Assembly: GCA_032622095.1 (NCBI GenBank)
Contig: CP136067.1
Coordinates: 43,381,549 to 43,445,548 of the forward strand
From: Siphonodentalium dalli
Lineage: Eukaryota > Mollusca > Scaphopoda > Gadilida > Siphonodentaliidae
DNA: 64,000 nucleotides
Direction of reading: 5' to 3'
Shown: positions 1 to 10,952 of the stretch, one piece after another
Position numbering within the stretch: the first letter of the stretch is position 1
Layout: every line of letters starts with the position of its first letter
Notes under the pieces: generated by a model
What the model was told of the DNA's origin: nothing
The model's database searches: none
What the model saw: only the letters and a program-made list of their open reading frames with translations
Made by a program: the position numbers and the translations under genes

Positions 1-237
1 ATCATACAGGTATTCTCGCAACGCGGTAATAAAACGGAAAATGGGACACATTATTAACCAATCTCGTCTGGGTAGACACTGAAAATAGCGTTATCAGGTT
101 CGGCCAACTTCGCTCTCTGTATTTGGCCTAGGTGCGCAATCGATCGCTTGCTGGTTTTCAATTTCAGGCGCGCGATGGTGCGCAAGAGCGATTGTTGTGC
201 CTCAAAAATGAAAGTCTGATATAAAAAAGCAAAGAAT

Positions 238-520
238 CCTACAGTTACAAATATTATTATATGGACGTTAAACCTTTGGTTACTAAATGCGCTGTAATGA
301 GAATTGACTTGAATCCTATTGATTAATTTGTAGGAATGCTTAGCTATTAAGTTCAACAAGCAGTAACATATAAAAAAGAGAAAACAATAATGCAGTTACA
401 AATATTATTATATGGATGCTAATCCTTTGGTGACTAAATGTGCTGTAATGAGCAGCGACTTGAATCCTATTTATTCATTTGTAGGAATGCTCAGCTATTA
501 AATTCAACATGCAGTAACAG
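238..520. repeat. imperfect direct duplication, ~128-bp copies
   Basis: A block starting AGTTACAAATATTATTATAT near 242 recurs at about 393 with scattered substitutions. Both copies continue through GTAGGAATGC and CAGTAACA. The offset is about 151 bases. No coding content is seen. Confidence 0.75.
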
Positions 521-2464
521 ATTGTTTGAATTATTAGCTAAACATTCATACAAATGAATCATTAGAAATCAGTGTTATGGGTGTCTGAACCTGGCTATTA
601 AAAGGCACATTATTATTCCTCGCTGATAACGTGTCATATGAGCAGGGATGTGGGTTGGAGGGTCTCCAATGTTGGGGCGTCCACCTTGGAATTTCCAACC
701 GCACCATCCCTTTGAAACATAACAAACTCATGAAGAAGGCCTGGCTTTGGTTTTTCCCAACTGCATGACACATTATAACTCTAGATTGTATGCCATTCTG
801 AAGTGAATTGATCAGTAGCCTTCGATTGGCCACCATGCAAACCGGGGGAGAAATTCAGGATACATGGGGCCCAGTGAGAAAATGTGGATATCTGAACCTG
901 AAAATCATCTAGACTGGCTTCAAGATTCCCAAGTGTTGGAAGTTTCCAACCTGGCACCCCACCCCCACAAGATTGGAAATGTTCCCAACAGATGGAGAGA
1001 GAGAGAGAGAGATGATTTATTTTGCAAAAGAGCATACATTATTTAATACAAAGCATATTAATTAAATGTAATTAGATTCTTTGTCCATTAAAACCAGTTT
1101 CTTGCCAATGGGGGGGGGGGTGTAAATGTGATATAGAAAACTAGATCACACCTGCTCCCTACTTCCTGTCCACCCATCATGAGTTTTGGATCAACTCTAA
1201 AGAACAGCTGTCCATTTGTTTATGTCAAATATGGTTGATTACATGTTTAAAGAGTAGGAAAGTATGCAAATATTGTCTAAAAACAACAAATTCCCCACTA
1301 TTAAATTGTTGTAAAATCAAATTAAGAGAACAATTTCAACATATTGTTGGTGTTAATTTTCTAACCAATCTATTGTAAGATAAGAAATTTGTAACTGTTG
1401 AACATTGTGACCAAAGTTGGGGATAGACACCAATTAAGCACCCCTCCCCAAGTCCCCCCACCACCCCAATCACGTCATAACATATCAATGATTCAGTTGA
1501 ACGTGATTTCATAAGTTATATTCATGCTGGGCGACAAACATGTGTAAATGTCCCTCAGGCGGACTTCAGAGGAGGAAATGTGGTGGCGCTGGCATTGAAA
1601 TATTGTCACATCTGGATCTTTCAATAATGCCCAGATTAAGTAAATGAATATAACATCTCATATTCTCCTGAGAGTAGATTTATATTACCATCGGTCATTT
1701 ATATAGGCGGGCATGATTATGATACTATACTCATCGAGACTTTCAATATTTTATTTCTGCCTATTAATGTCACTTAATCTCCCGTATTAGGTATTTATTG
1801 TGTTAATTCTTAATATACCTGTTCTATTATGCAAATTACATAAGCTACAGTCATATACTGGTTTAAAATGTCAGATACACAAGACGATTTTCGGACCAAA
1901 GTGCAGAAATCGTTCGAATAAATCTCATGTACAGAACCGTCACAGCCATGATTGGTTTGAAATAGAACCGTAACATGCACCCGTGTTGATTACGAGGTCA
2001 CAGCTCCCAATTATCAACCCCATCGGGATACTTTCTCAGCTATTTTACAAAAGAATAACACGGGTATACTTTATAGTCAGTGTTTGTCTTCAGAATGCGT
2101 TTCATATTTTATACGCCACGAAAAACAAAGAAATTGCGTCCACGTGGCTTGATTTTCAGTGATAACATGTTGATATTTACGCGCTCATTCGCTAATACCG
2201 AGTTAATTGTGGTCTAGAGTTCAGGTTTCGATAACACAGCACTTCTGCAGCCTCTGTTCATTCAGGAAAGTATAATATATTCAAGATATCTATAATTATG
2301 CGTGATTTTGTCACAAAAATGATTATTTTCAATCATCAGGAACCGTAACAAATCAGGCAAGAACCATCACAATACCGACGATAGAACGACTTCCGATGTA
2401 ACAGTTCCTACACAGTGGATTTTATCAAGGAAAGCTCTGATTTCCCATTTATTCACGTATATAC
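521..2464. other. no gene recognised (presumed POFUT2 intron or upstream)
   Basis: Non-coding by eye. There is a (GA) microsatellite near 994-1010, a short G run near 1110, and a diffuse pair of related blocks near 580 and 880 (TCTGAACCTG). No POFUT2 exon was found here. Confidence 0.6.
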
Positions 2465-2620
2465 TGCAGTAATGCCCTAAAAATACAACTCCTTAACCAC
2501 AGCATAATTATGTGAGAGCTTTCCGATGAATGGCAATAATCCATATTTCTGACTAAAACCTGAAAAATTACCCATAATTCTGCTGTGGTTAAGGAGTTGA
2601 TTATTTAGGGCATTACTGTA
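2465..2620. mobile_element. CAGTAATGC hairpin MITE (family H, copy 1)
   Basis: A near-palindromic element: CAGTAATGCCCTAAA at the left pairs with TTTAGGGCATTACTG at the right, with ACTCCTTAACCACAGC arms inside. The right flank is TA. Other copies lie at 10082, 12579, 17984 and 57365. Confidence 0.8.
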
Positions 2621-2678
2621 CTTGATGCATGAATACTGTCATACATACTTCCTTTGGAGCTATTCGTATGCTTAACCT

Positions 2679-2790
2679 TAACACTTCCATGACTGGAGCT
2701 TTCTGAAATTTTGTGAAAACCCAGTGCCAATGCATTCTCTTATATATGCGAGGCTCCCTATGTCCCCATGAAATTTCACTGGTATAGAAG
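2679..2790 (+). mobile_element. truncated TTAA MITE (family B left end)
   Basis: TTAACACTTCCATGACTGGAGC followed by the family's GCCAATGCATTCTCTTATAT module. It matches the left half of the copy at 13954; the right half is missing. It lies just upstream of POFUT2 exon a. Confidence 0.6.
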
Positions 2791-2878
2791 CTGGTATCCC
2801 CTGACCAGTATTATATAATGGTTGTAGGACTTCTCATTTGTGATTCAGTAATATCATTGGTACACCTTATTGTTTCAG

Positions 2879-2945
2879 TGCTGTTATGTTTCAAAGAGGA
2901 GAATCTCTACTACATGATAGTTATGGCCAGAAAGCATACTGGAAG
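2879..2945 (+). CDS. POFUT2: POFUT2 exon a (first exon in window)
   Basis: The acceptor TTGTTTCAG ends at 2878. The first base completes a split codon, then the exon reads [20 protein letters not shown] and WK. It ends in phase 0 before GTGAGT at 2946. It matches the family segment between the cysteine-containing middle region and the RRSM motif. I looked for the preceding exon in 1-2878 and did not find it. Confidence 0.88.
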
Positions 2946-5900
2946 GTGAGTGTACTATTAGTTACATACCTTACTCCTATTTTAGTTACATATCTTATTC
3001 CTATTTGCACAGCACTATTCTAAAGCCACATGTCAGTTTGTACAAAATACACCTAAATAATAATTTCTGTATTGAAAGAGGTGAACTATTTTTCTACATT
3101 ATATGTTCCAGAAAGACACATTGAAGTCATAAAAAATACAACTTCGAATATAGCCTGACTCCTGAGTTTATGCCAGACCACAAGGAAAATGTGTTAAAGT
3201 GATGTGAAACACTCCGGTAGGGTGATCAAAATGAAGAATAATCTTGCTCAAAGTAGTTATTTTTACACACCCGAACAAGTCCATAATATGTCTTTAATGG
3301 GTTACATACATCATAGAAGGTTGGGCTGAATAATCAATTATATATTCACATATGGGAAACTAATCTCAACACCATTATTCATATAATAAATCATGATACA
3401 ATCGTCGATGTTGCAATCTTGTATGAAATACAAACATTTCAGGCTGAAGATGCCACGAAAGCTTGTCTTCATATCCACAACCCTGGAGCCACATCATGGG
3501 CATACAGTCTGCGTTAATCATGTCAACCTGACTATTTTAAATACACGCTGCCATGCATGTGCTGTCATCAGTCTACATGGTTGTGGTTTTACTTCCTTCA
3601 AGTTCGTTTCAATTATGTCCATAACTATTTAAATATCGGAATGATTATTTTGAGGATATAAGCATACTGGCTAAATGAAAAAGCCCATCGGACCGATTTC
3701 CGATAACTGGAGGCACAATCGGCCGATATCCGATTCCAATTCCGATGTTAATATTGACATGTAGATGGGACGAGTAATTTTGGGGTCGTTTGGCCAAAAG
3801 ACATGGCTGCCAGCAGCCATCTTGGATTTTACTCTTTGCATGACTAAATCCTGTGGTACGGGCTACAGGTCATACCTTTGGTTGGATCATCATGAAATTT
3901 GTCATAGATGTTAACAATGACATGTAGATGGGAATAAGTCATGTTGGGGTCATTCGGCCAAAAAACATGGCCGCCAGCAGCCATCTTGGATTTTACTCTT
4001 TGCATGACTAAATCCTTTGGCACGGGCTACAGATCGTACCTTTGGTCGGATCATTATGAAATTTGTCATGGCTGTTGACATTGACATGTAGATGGGAACG
4101 AGTCTTTTTGGGGTCATTCGGCAAAAAAACATGGCCGCCAGTGGCCATCTTGGATTTCAAAATTTAATCCATTAGCACAGATTATCGGAATGATTATTTT
4201 GAGGATATAAGCATACTGGCTAAATGAAAAAGCCCATCGGACCGATTTCCGATAACTGGAGGCACAATCGGCCGATATCCGATTCCAATTCCGATGTTAA
4301 TATTGACATGTAGATGGGAACGAGTCATTTTGGGGTCATTCGGCAAAAAAACATGGCTGCCAGCATCCATCTTGGATTTCAAAATTCAATCCTTTAGCAC
4401 GGCTACAGGTCATACTATTTGTCTGATCATCATGAAATTTGTCATGGATGTTAATATTGACATGTAGATGGGAAAAAGTCATTTTGGGGTAATTCGGCCA
4501 AAAAACATGGCCGCCAGCAGCCATCTTGGATTTTACTCTTTGCATGACTAAATCGTTTGGCATAGGCTACAGGTCGTACCTTTGGTCGGATCTTTATGAA
4601 ATTTGTCATGGCTGTTGACATTGACATGTAGATGGGAACGAGTCTTTTTGGGGTCATTCGGCAAAAAAACATGGCCGCCAGTGGCCATCTTGGATTTCAA
4701 AATTTAATCCATTAGCACAGATTACAGGCCGCCGGCTGAGGCTGGAGTGTTCGACTCATACTCATGAAATTTGTTGTGGAAGTTAATATTGACATGTAGA
4801 TGGGAATGAGTCATTTTGGGGTCATTTGGCCATAAAACATGGCTGCTGGAAGCCATCTTGGATTTTACTCTTTGTATGACTAAATCCTTTGACAAAGGCT
4901 ACAGGTCTATTCTTTTGTTGGATCATCATGAAATTTGTCATGGATGTTGACATGTAAATGGGAACGAGTCATTTTGGGGTCATTTGGCAAAAAAACATGG
5001 CTGCCAGCGGCCATCTTGGATTTACTCTTTGCATAACTAGACCTTTCAACTTTCCACATTCCTAATCAATCCATTGACTGTAACACATGAAATTATTCCT
5101 TTTCCGAGTTGAGCTACAGTGTCATTGACACTTTCATTTTATGGTACAATTCAGAATATCTAGAATTGTACCACAAAACAACGATCGTATCTCCATGGGA
5201 ATACATGATAATGACCAATCAGGACAAGCCTTGTATGTAGGTTTAGGCAATTACAATTACAATTTGGCATAGTCAACATCAAGCCATGCATTATCTATAT
5301 AATATACAGTGAAATTGTTTATTCTCTGTTGATATATAAATTTAATTTTTAGCCAGATTTTTTTTTTGTCAGGAAGCCAGAATACATCTTTCAGCAAATA
5401 TATTTTTAGGCAAGACGGAGTATGCGATATGCTAAGCACCTCCGAGCCATCGCTGATGCATTTCGACTTCTATATCTAGAATCAAATGATGTGGATGATA
5501 AAACAGTAATGAATGATGATTGGACTAAAGAGGAGGTAACTCTAGTTTATTATACCTCCCCGACCCCCGGACGTTGTTCAGGGTCAGACTGTCCGTTGAT
5601 GGAGAAAATAAAGTCTCTATATCAACTGCAGATTGAAATTTGCATGCTGTTGAATTGCGGAAAATTTCCTGTAAAAATTCAGACTGAATAACTACATTTA
5701 TTGCACACACATTGATTTATTTTTGCGAATTACAGAAGGTTTCAAAACGTTCATTAAAACAATTTGTCTTCTCCTTGAACAATACAAACCGATTATGTCG
5801 ACAACATCATTGACAATGTCAATTTAACACTTTCAACCCATAAGGCAAAAATAGTTGCGTAATGTAAAATGTTGCATAACCCGTAACTCAAAAATACTTT

Positions 5901-8900
5901 CATAAATCCAACTGTGTTTTTGTTTACGTTATCGCTAAACATATAGAGTGCATGTCCACCAACACTTGCAACAACCAATGGATGATTAGGTTCCGGAATA
6001 GAAGAATTGTCCTGCAATTCTGGGATATTGACGTTTGGTTCTCGTTTTACTATCGCATCACAAAAAGCTTGTGCAATAGCGTTAACCATTGACTCACGTG
6101 TCATCCTATATATCTACTATCCACTTCGTCTCAGGTGAGCTAAACAAATTCTCACACCAGGCCCCATGGATCCATCCTTATATGTGCCCAATTCCCCCAA
6201 TTTAAAGGCCTGCATACCCAATCAAAATGCATGATATAAAATTAGACAATGCTTCTATTCACAGAAGAAGCATGGAGATGCTAATGGAGGACCATACATA
6301 GCAGTGCACTTGAGAAGAAAAGATTTTTTACATTCCCACAAAAAAGATGTCCCGTCACTGGAGCAAGCTGCAAAAGAAATAAAAACTTTGTTAAAAAAAT
6401 ATAGCGTGACTAAAGTCTATGTTGCTAGTGACTGTCCAAAAGAAGGTATGTCATGATCGATAAAGGATATCTAGTGTTTTTGAGTGGATACCAGAAATTA
6501 TCTCATCTGTGACTGAGACACTTTTTGTGAATAAAATTTGTTCAGTCACGTATGAGATAATTTTGGTATCCACTAGCACAAAACACATAGATTTTCTTTT
6601 TGTTATACGTGCCTCCAATGAAAAAATTCACTATTTACAACAACACATTTCCACATAAACACCATCAATCGATTCATCGAGGTCAACAGCTGATCTCTGT
6701 CTACTCCTCAGTTTTACTTCGGTGCCCACCACAGAGAAATATAGTTCCAATGTTAATTCAAAGATTGACCGATAAGTATGTCCAATTTCAACAAAACACA
6801 ATTTCTATCGTGATATATAATCAGGCCTGCACGTTTCAAAATTATGTGTTACCTATTTTTCGTTTGCCTGGTTTGTGCTTAGGTAACCCATACCATAGGT
6901 TAGCAAAAGAGTTACACAAACTGTTATAATCACTACAACTGGTATTATTAACTACTGGTGGGCATCTGGCAACTCATTGAAATATCCAAATAATTTTTAA
7001 TGACTCAAATTAAGGCAGGAATTGGTTATCGTGAGACCTGCATAAAACTTTGACTGGACCTGTTTTTCGTTCGCAGCATTTTCATTTTAAATAACTTCCA
7101 GGTGAACTGAATGGTTGTTCGCCTCAAATTTGCAGGCCTGTATAATAATGAAAGTAAGGTTTGTATCTTACCTTACATCTGTAGTGGACACTGGCCATCT
7201 GCAACTCTATCCACCTCACATTGTGTTATTCACCATATTCGGCTGCAACTCTAGACATATTTGTGTTGTATGGTTGAAAACCTATCACCAATTCCGCTTT
7301 GTTGTCATACTTTCTTAACATCCCGATTTCTCCAGTGATGATCTAGTTGTCCCCCGACGTTTCTGTCGGAGGACTATAGAAATGACCCTCGTCCGTCCGT
7401 CCGTCCGTGTGTCGTACTGTCCGTGTGTCCGTGCGTCCGTGATCGGGTACCTTCATGGTGTAATCAACTCCTCCTACAGTTTTAAACGTAGAGATTTGAA
7501 ACTCTGGGATATTGTTCCTAACATGTTGGTGATTTGCAACATCTATATAGCTAATAAAAAATATAATGTTTTCCATATTTTTGGGGGGTTTTCGACTTAG
7601 AAAATTTGGAACATTTTTGCCTTTTGGATGAGATTGGGTACCTTCATGGTGTAATCAACTCCTCCTACAGTTTTAAATGTAGAGATTTGAAACTCTGGGA
7701 TATTGTTCCTAACATGTTGGTGATTTGCAACATCTATATAGCTAATAAAAAATAAAAAAAATTCCATATTTTTGGGGGGTTTTCGACTTAGAAAATTTGG
7801 AACATTTTTGCCTTTTGGATGAGATTGGGTACCTTCATTGTGTAATCAACTCCTCCTACAGTTTTAAATGTAGAGATTTGAAACTCTGGGATATTGTTCC
7901 TAACATGTTGGTGATTTGCAACATCTATATAGCTAATAAAAAATATAATTTTTTCCATATTTTTGGGGGGTTTTCGACTTAGAAAATTTGGAACATTTTT
8001 GCCTTTTGGATGAGATTGGGTACCTTCATGGTGTAATCAACTCCTCCTACAGTTTTAAATGTAGAGATTTGAAACTTTGGGATATTGTTCCTAACATGTT
8101 GGTGATTTGCAACATCTATATAGCTAATATTTTTTTTATGGAGTTATTAACCCTTTTTGACTTTTTAAATTTCTTTAACAAAGCGGCATCGACTTGCCAT
8201 GTTGTCGGGGGACACTGTGGTCTGTTGACCTTTTATTTGTTTTTGAATTGCTTCAGTATATACCACTCCTTCTGGTAGATTGTGTTACAACGTTAACTCT
8301 ACTGATTGACAAGGATTTAAAATTATTAGTTGGTCGCTCCGCACAAGGGCTATATAGCTATAGTTTGAAAATAAAATGTTCTATATCCTGATAATGATAT
8401 TTATCTAACTGCAAATAATTCTATAATCCATTGCAGAGCGTATAACACAGTGGATTTTCTCTCTTTTCTCTCTGTTTGGATACTTATCTTTCTTAGGGAG
8501 TATACTTGAATCTGCGTTCTGGGTTTGTTTGTGGGAATGGAGGTTTACAATGACTAAACACTGATGAGAGGTTTTTGATGATTTGAATTTTGAGAACTGA
8601 CTTGGGATCACCATGACGTCATTTTCGTGGGTTTGGATTCTCACTCCCAGAAAACATATGACCAAGCCTGGTTATAGTGTGTCTGACATTTGCAGAATGA
8701 GGTCCCAGATGGTGAATTTAGGGTGAATCCACCTCGAAGGCTTTGAGTACCTTTAAATGGGAAAGTTGGAGCATGAAAACAGTTTGTCACACAGTGGGCT
8801 AACATCACCAAATTCAACCTTTGGGGACCTCACTCTGTTTAGGCCTCATCTTCTGGGAATTATCTATAGTCTCTAATTAACATTGTTTTAGTTACTTTTT

Positions 8901-10952
8901 CCGTTCTGTTCAGTTTCTAGATCCCCTAATTAGCAGATGATAAAATGCATATTACGAGGTAACTAATGGATGAGGTGAACATCACCACCTTCAACTGGGG
9001 AACTTCAATCTGATCCTAGGTCTCTCATAGCAGTTGAGGCCTAAGCAGAATGACGTTCCCAGAGGGTCGCCATATGGGATAGCATCACTAAATTCACCCT
9101 TTTGGGACCTCATTCTCCAAATGTCAGACTCAATATTTCCAGGTTTGGTTCCTGATCTGTTCTTGGTATGTTTGCGGATAACATTATGGTGTCTACTAGG
9201 GTTCACCCTGGCCGGAAAATTATTTTGGCCAAATTTTTGGCCATTTCTGAATTTTTGTGGCCATTTTTTCAGAAACTTTGGCCAAATCGAAAAGCCAAAA
9301 TATGAGATAATAGAGCAAACCAATACTAAAACTAAAATATATAGAAACAGGCTAAAAAATAATATTTTTTTTGGGAGAAATATCAGTATAATGAATATAA
9401 GAACAAAGTTTATCTATTTCCCTGTGTTCTTCTTAACCGTAATGTTTTACAGACTTAATTATTTTTTGCAGATTTATCCACTTCGAATGCCTGGGTCCCT
9501 TTATAATGTAACATATATACCCATAATCCACTGTTAAATGACAGCTATATGTTGTTGTTCTCTCGAAAAACTAACAATGAAGCTAATTTGTTTTGTTTAA
9601 TATTGCAGAATTTAAGGAATTTAAAAGTTACTTGAATGGATATGATGTCCACAGATATATACCTACGAATGATATAAAACAGAAATTTAAAGATGGAGGT
9701 TTATCTATCATCGATCAGTGGATATGTGCTCATGCAAGGTAATTATAACCAACGGGTGCTCGCATGTCATATAATGCAAGGAAATTACAACCAATGGGTG
9801 CTTGTATATTATACCATGCAAGGCAATTACAACCAATGGGTGATCGCATATTATACCATGCAAGGAAATTACAACCAATGGGTGCTTGCATATTATACCA
9901 TGCAAGGGAATTACAACCAATGGGTTATTGTGTATCATACCATGCAGGGGAATTACAACCATTGAGATGTTAAAATCATATTATGCAAACTACTGAAAAC
10001 ATCTGATAGATAATCACTCTCATGACCTTTGGAAGATCTGTTCCTCTATCCTTCCCAGATGATTCTGGATGATATCTTAAATACAGTAAGGCCCTAAATA
10101 ATCGACTCCTTAACCACAGCAGAATTATGGGTAATTTTTCAGGATTTAGTCGGAAATATGGCTTGTTGCCATTCATCGGAACGCTCTCAGTGAGAGCTTT
10201 AAGATGAATGGCAACAAGCCATATTTCCGACTAAATCCTGAAAAATTACCCATAATTCTGCTGTGGTTAAGGAGTCGATTATTTAGGGCCTTACTGTAAT
10301 ATTTGGTATGAGAGCTTACTGTTTAGGTGCACATTTCAAATTTGAATGTGGGGCCGGTCAGGCTAATTTTACCAGAGTTATGGTCTTTGTCGACTTAGCA
10401 TTTGCTGATTATTTTGGTATCCGGATGATAACTTTAATTGTAGTTATCCGAATATTTTCAAATTCATTACATGAATTACTCGCATGAAAATACTGAACAT
10501 TTTGAATTTGGGATCGGCCCACCCAATTTTACTGGAGTTATGGCCTTTGTCGACTTAGAATTTGCAGATTATTTTGGTTTGCGGATGATAACTTTATTTA
10601 TATAGTTATCCGATTATATCAATCTTACTTGAGTTGTTATACTCTTCTATGCTATGGTGGCATGGAATATCTATAGTACACACATGTACATGCTTACAAA
10701 ATAAGGGTAATTTTGTTGGCCTCGCTGTGACAAAGGTACTAGATTGGGAAATAAATAATGGAAATCATCATTTTTTCCAGGTATTTCATTGGAACGCACC
10801 TGTCAACTTTCACATTCAGAATACAAGAAGACAGAGAAATATTAGGTTTCAACTCTGAAACGACCTTCAATAGACTATGTCCAGATACAGGTGATGAATG
10901 CGAAAAACCATCAAAATGGAAGATTACATACACCGATGGATGGAATGGATAA
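2879..10952 (+). CDS. POFUT2: GDP-fucose protein O-fucosyltransferase 2, 3' half (five exons)
   Basis: POFUT2 transfers O-fucose from GDP-fucose to Ser/Thr in folded thrombospondin type 1 repeats in the endoplasmic reticulum (known for family GT68). Exons 2879-2945, 5410-5535, 6265-6445, 9609-9738 and 10781-10952 join in one frame to give 224 residues and a TAA stop. Family landmarks appear in the right order: LLHDSYG with YWKARRSM, then [14 protein letters not shown] (the HLRRKDF GDP-fucose-binding motif), [31 protein letters not shown], and [14 protein letters not shown], ending near KWKITY. Donors are GTGAGT, GTAACT, GTATGT and GTAATT; all acceptors are AG. The N-terminal half, including the signal peptide and the catalytic Glu near the N terminus, is off the left edge. 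No frameshift or stop is seen, so the gene looks functional. The C terminus runs seven residues (TDGWNG region) past the KITY at which, from memory, human POFUT2 ends. Confidence 0.93.
3636..5045. repeat. ~165-bp tandem array with a 550-bp higher-order repeat
   Basis: In POFUT2 intron 2946-5409. The unit contains GACATGTAGATGGGAACGAG, GGGGTCATTCGGC, and CAGCAGCCATCTTGGATTT, with about eight copies. A longer block starting GGAATGATTATTTTGAGGAT occurs at 3638 and again at 4188, so part of the array was duplicated as a ~550-bp block. Short open frames on the minus strand are by-products of the repeat. Confidence 0.88.
5410..5535 (+). CDS. POFUT2: POFUT2 exon b
   Basis: The acceptor ATTTTTAG ends at 5409. 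The exon starts in phase 0 with [12 protein letters not shown], a conserved POFUT2 segment, and continues to NDDWTKEE. The donor GTAACT starts at 5536. The open frame runs on into the intron for 50 codons, so the boundary rests on the GT and on the join to exon c. Confidence 0.88.
6265..6445 (+). CDS. POFUT2: POFUT2 exon c (HLRRKDF GDP-fucose motif)
   Basis: The acceptor CTATTCACAG ends at 6264. The exon reads [20 protein letters not shown] and then [19 protein letters not shown], and ends with [11 protein letters not shown] plus one base. The Arg-rich HLRRKDF motif is the best-known nucleotide-sugar contact in this family. The donor is GTATGT at 6446. No methionine opens a usable frame here, so a scan for ATG-initiated frames misses this exon. 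Confidence 0.93.
6470..6590. mobile_element. short hairpin element
   Basis: GTGGATACCAGAAATTATCT with CATCTGTGACTGA at the left pairs with TCAGTCACGTATGAGATAAT and TTTGGTATCCAC at the right. Total length is about 115 bases. It sits just inside the intron after POFUT2 exon c. Confidence 0.65.
7348..8214. mobile_element. inverted-repeat element carrying four 191-bp tandem copies
   Basis: The ends are TGTCCCCCGAC (7348) and GTCGGGGGACA (ends 8214). After a GTCCGTCCGTCC stretch, a 191-bp unit (GGGTACCTTCATGGTGTAAT onward) starts at 7445, 7636, 7827 and 8018 and is nearly identical between copies. No transposase frame. It lies in the POFUT2 intron 6446-9608. Confidence 0.7.
8663..9146. mobile_element. 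AAGCCTG inverted-repeat MITE (family Q, copy 1)
   Basis: The left end AAGCCTGGTTATAGTGTGTC with TGACATTTGCAGAATGAGG pairs with the right end CCTCATTCTCCAAATGTCAG and TTTCCAGGTTT. Repeated inner blocks of the type ATCACTAAATTCACC are present. A better-preserved copy is at 39761-40205. Confidence 0.65.
9609..9738 (+). CDS. POFUT2: POFUT2 exon d (DQWICAHAR motif)
   Basis: The acceptor TATTGCAG ends at 9608. The exon runs [19 protein letters not shown] to [15 protein letters not shown] and ends inside an Arg codon (AG). The donor GTAATT at 9739 is the first copy of a 42-bp minisatellite whose other copies have lost the GT. Confidence 0.93.
9732..9965 (+). repeat. 42-bp minisatellite spanning the POFUT2 exon d donor
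   Basis: Six copies start at 9732, 9774, 9816, 9858, 9900 and 9942 (ATGCAAGGNAATTAYAACCA onward). The first copy contains the last seven exon bases and the working GT donor. The later copies have GA, GC, GA, GG and GG at that place. Because 42 is divisible by 3, several frames stay open across it; they are not genes. Confidence 0.92.
10082..10298. mobile_element. CAGTAAGGC hairpin MITE (family H, copy 2)
   Basis: An almost perfect 217-bp palindrome bounded by TA: TACAGTAAGGCCCTAAATAA at the left, its complement at the right, with the centre near GCTCTCAGTGAGAGC. The TA duplication and CAGT ends resemble Tc1/mariner-type MITEs (inference). It lies in the last POFUT2 intron. Confidence 0.85.
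10338..10615 (+). repeat. diverged direct duplication, ~170-bp period
   Basis: GAGTTATGGTCTTTGTCGAC (near 10375) recurs as GAGTTATGGCCTTTGTCGAC (near 10543), each followed by GATTATTTTGGT and GGATGATAACTTTA. It lies in the last POFUT2 intron. Confidence 0.7.
10781..10952 (+). CDS. POFUT2: POFUT2 terminal exon
   Basis: The acceptor TTTTTTCCAG ends at 10780. The exon completes the Arg codon and reads [20 protein letters not shown], then the Cys pair region ([11 protein letters not shown]) and [12 protein letters not shown] before TAA. This is the conserved C-terminal GDP-fucose/acceptor-site block of POFUT2. Confidence 0.93.

Noticed and set aside
6600-6929. 109-codon plus frame in the POFUT2 intron
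   Set aside because: Intronic, on the coding strand, and without a domain I recognise; the POFUT2 exons join correctly without it.
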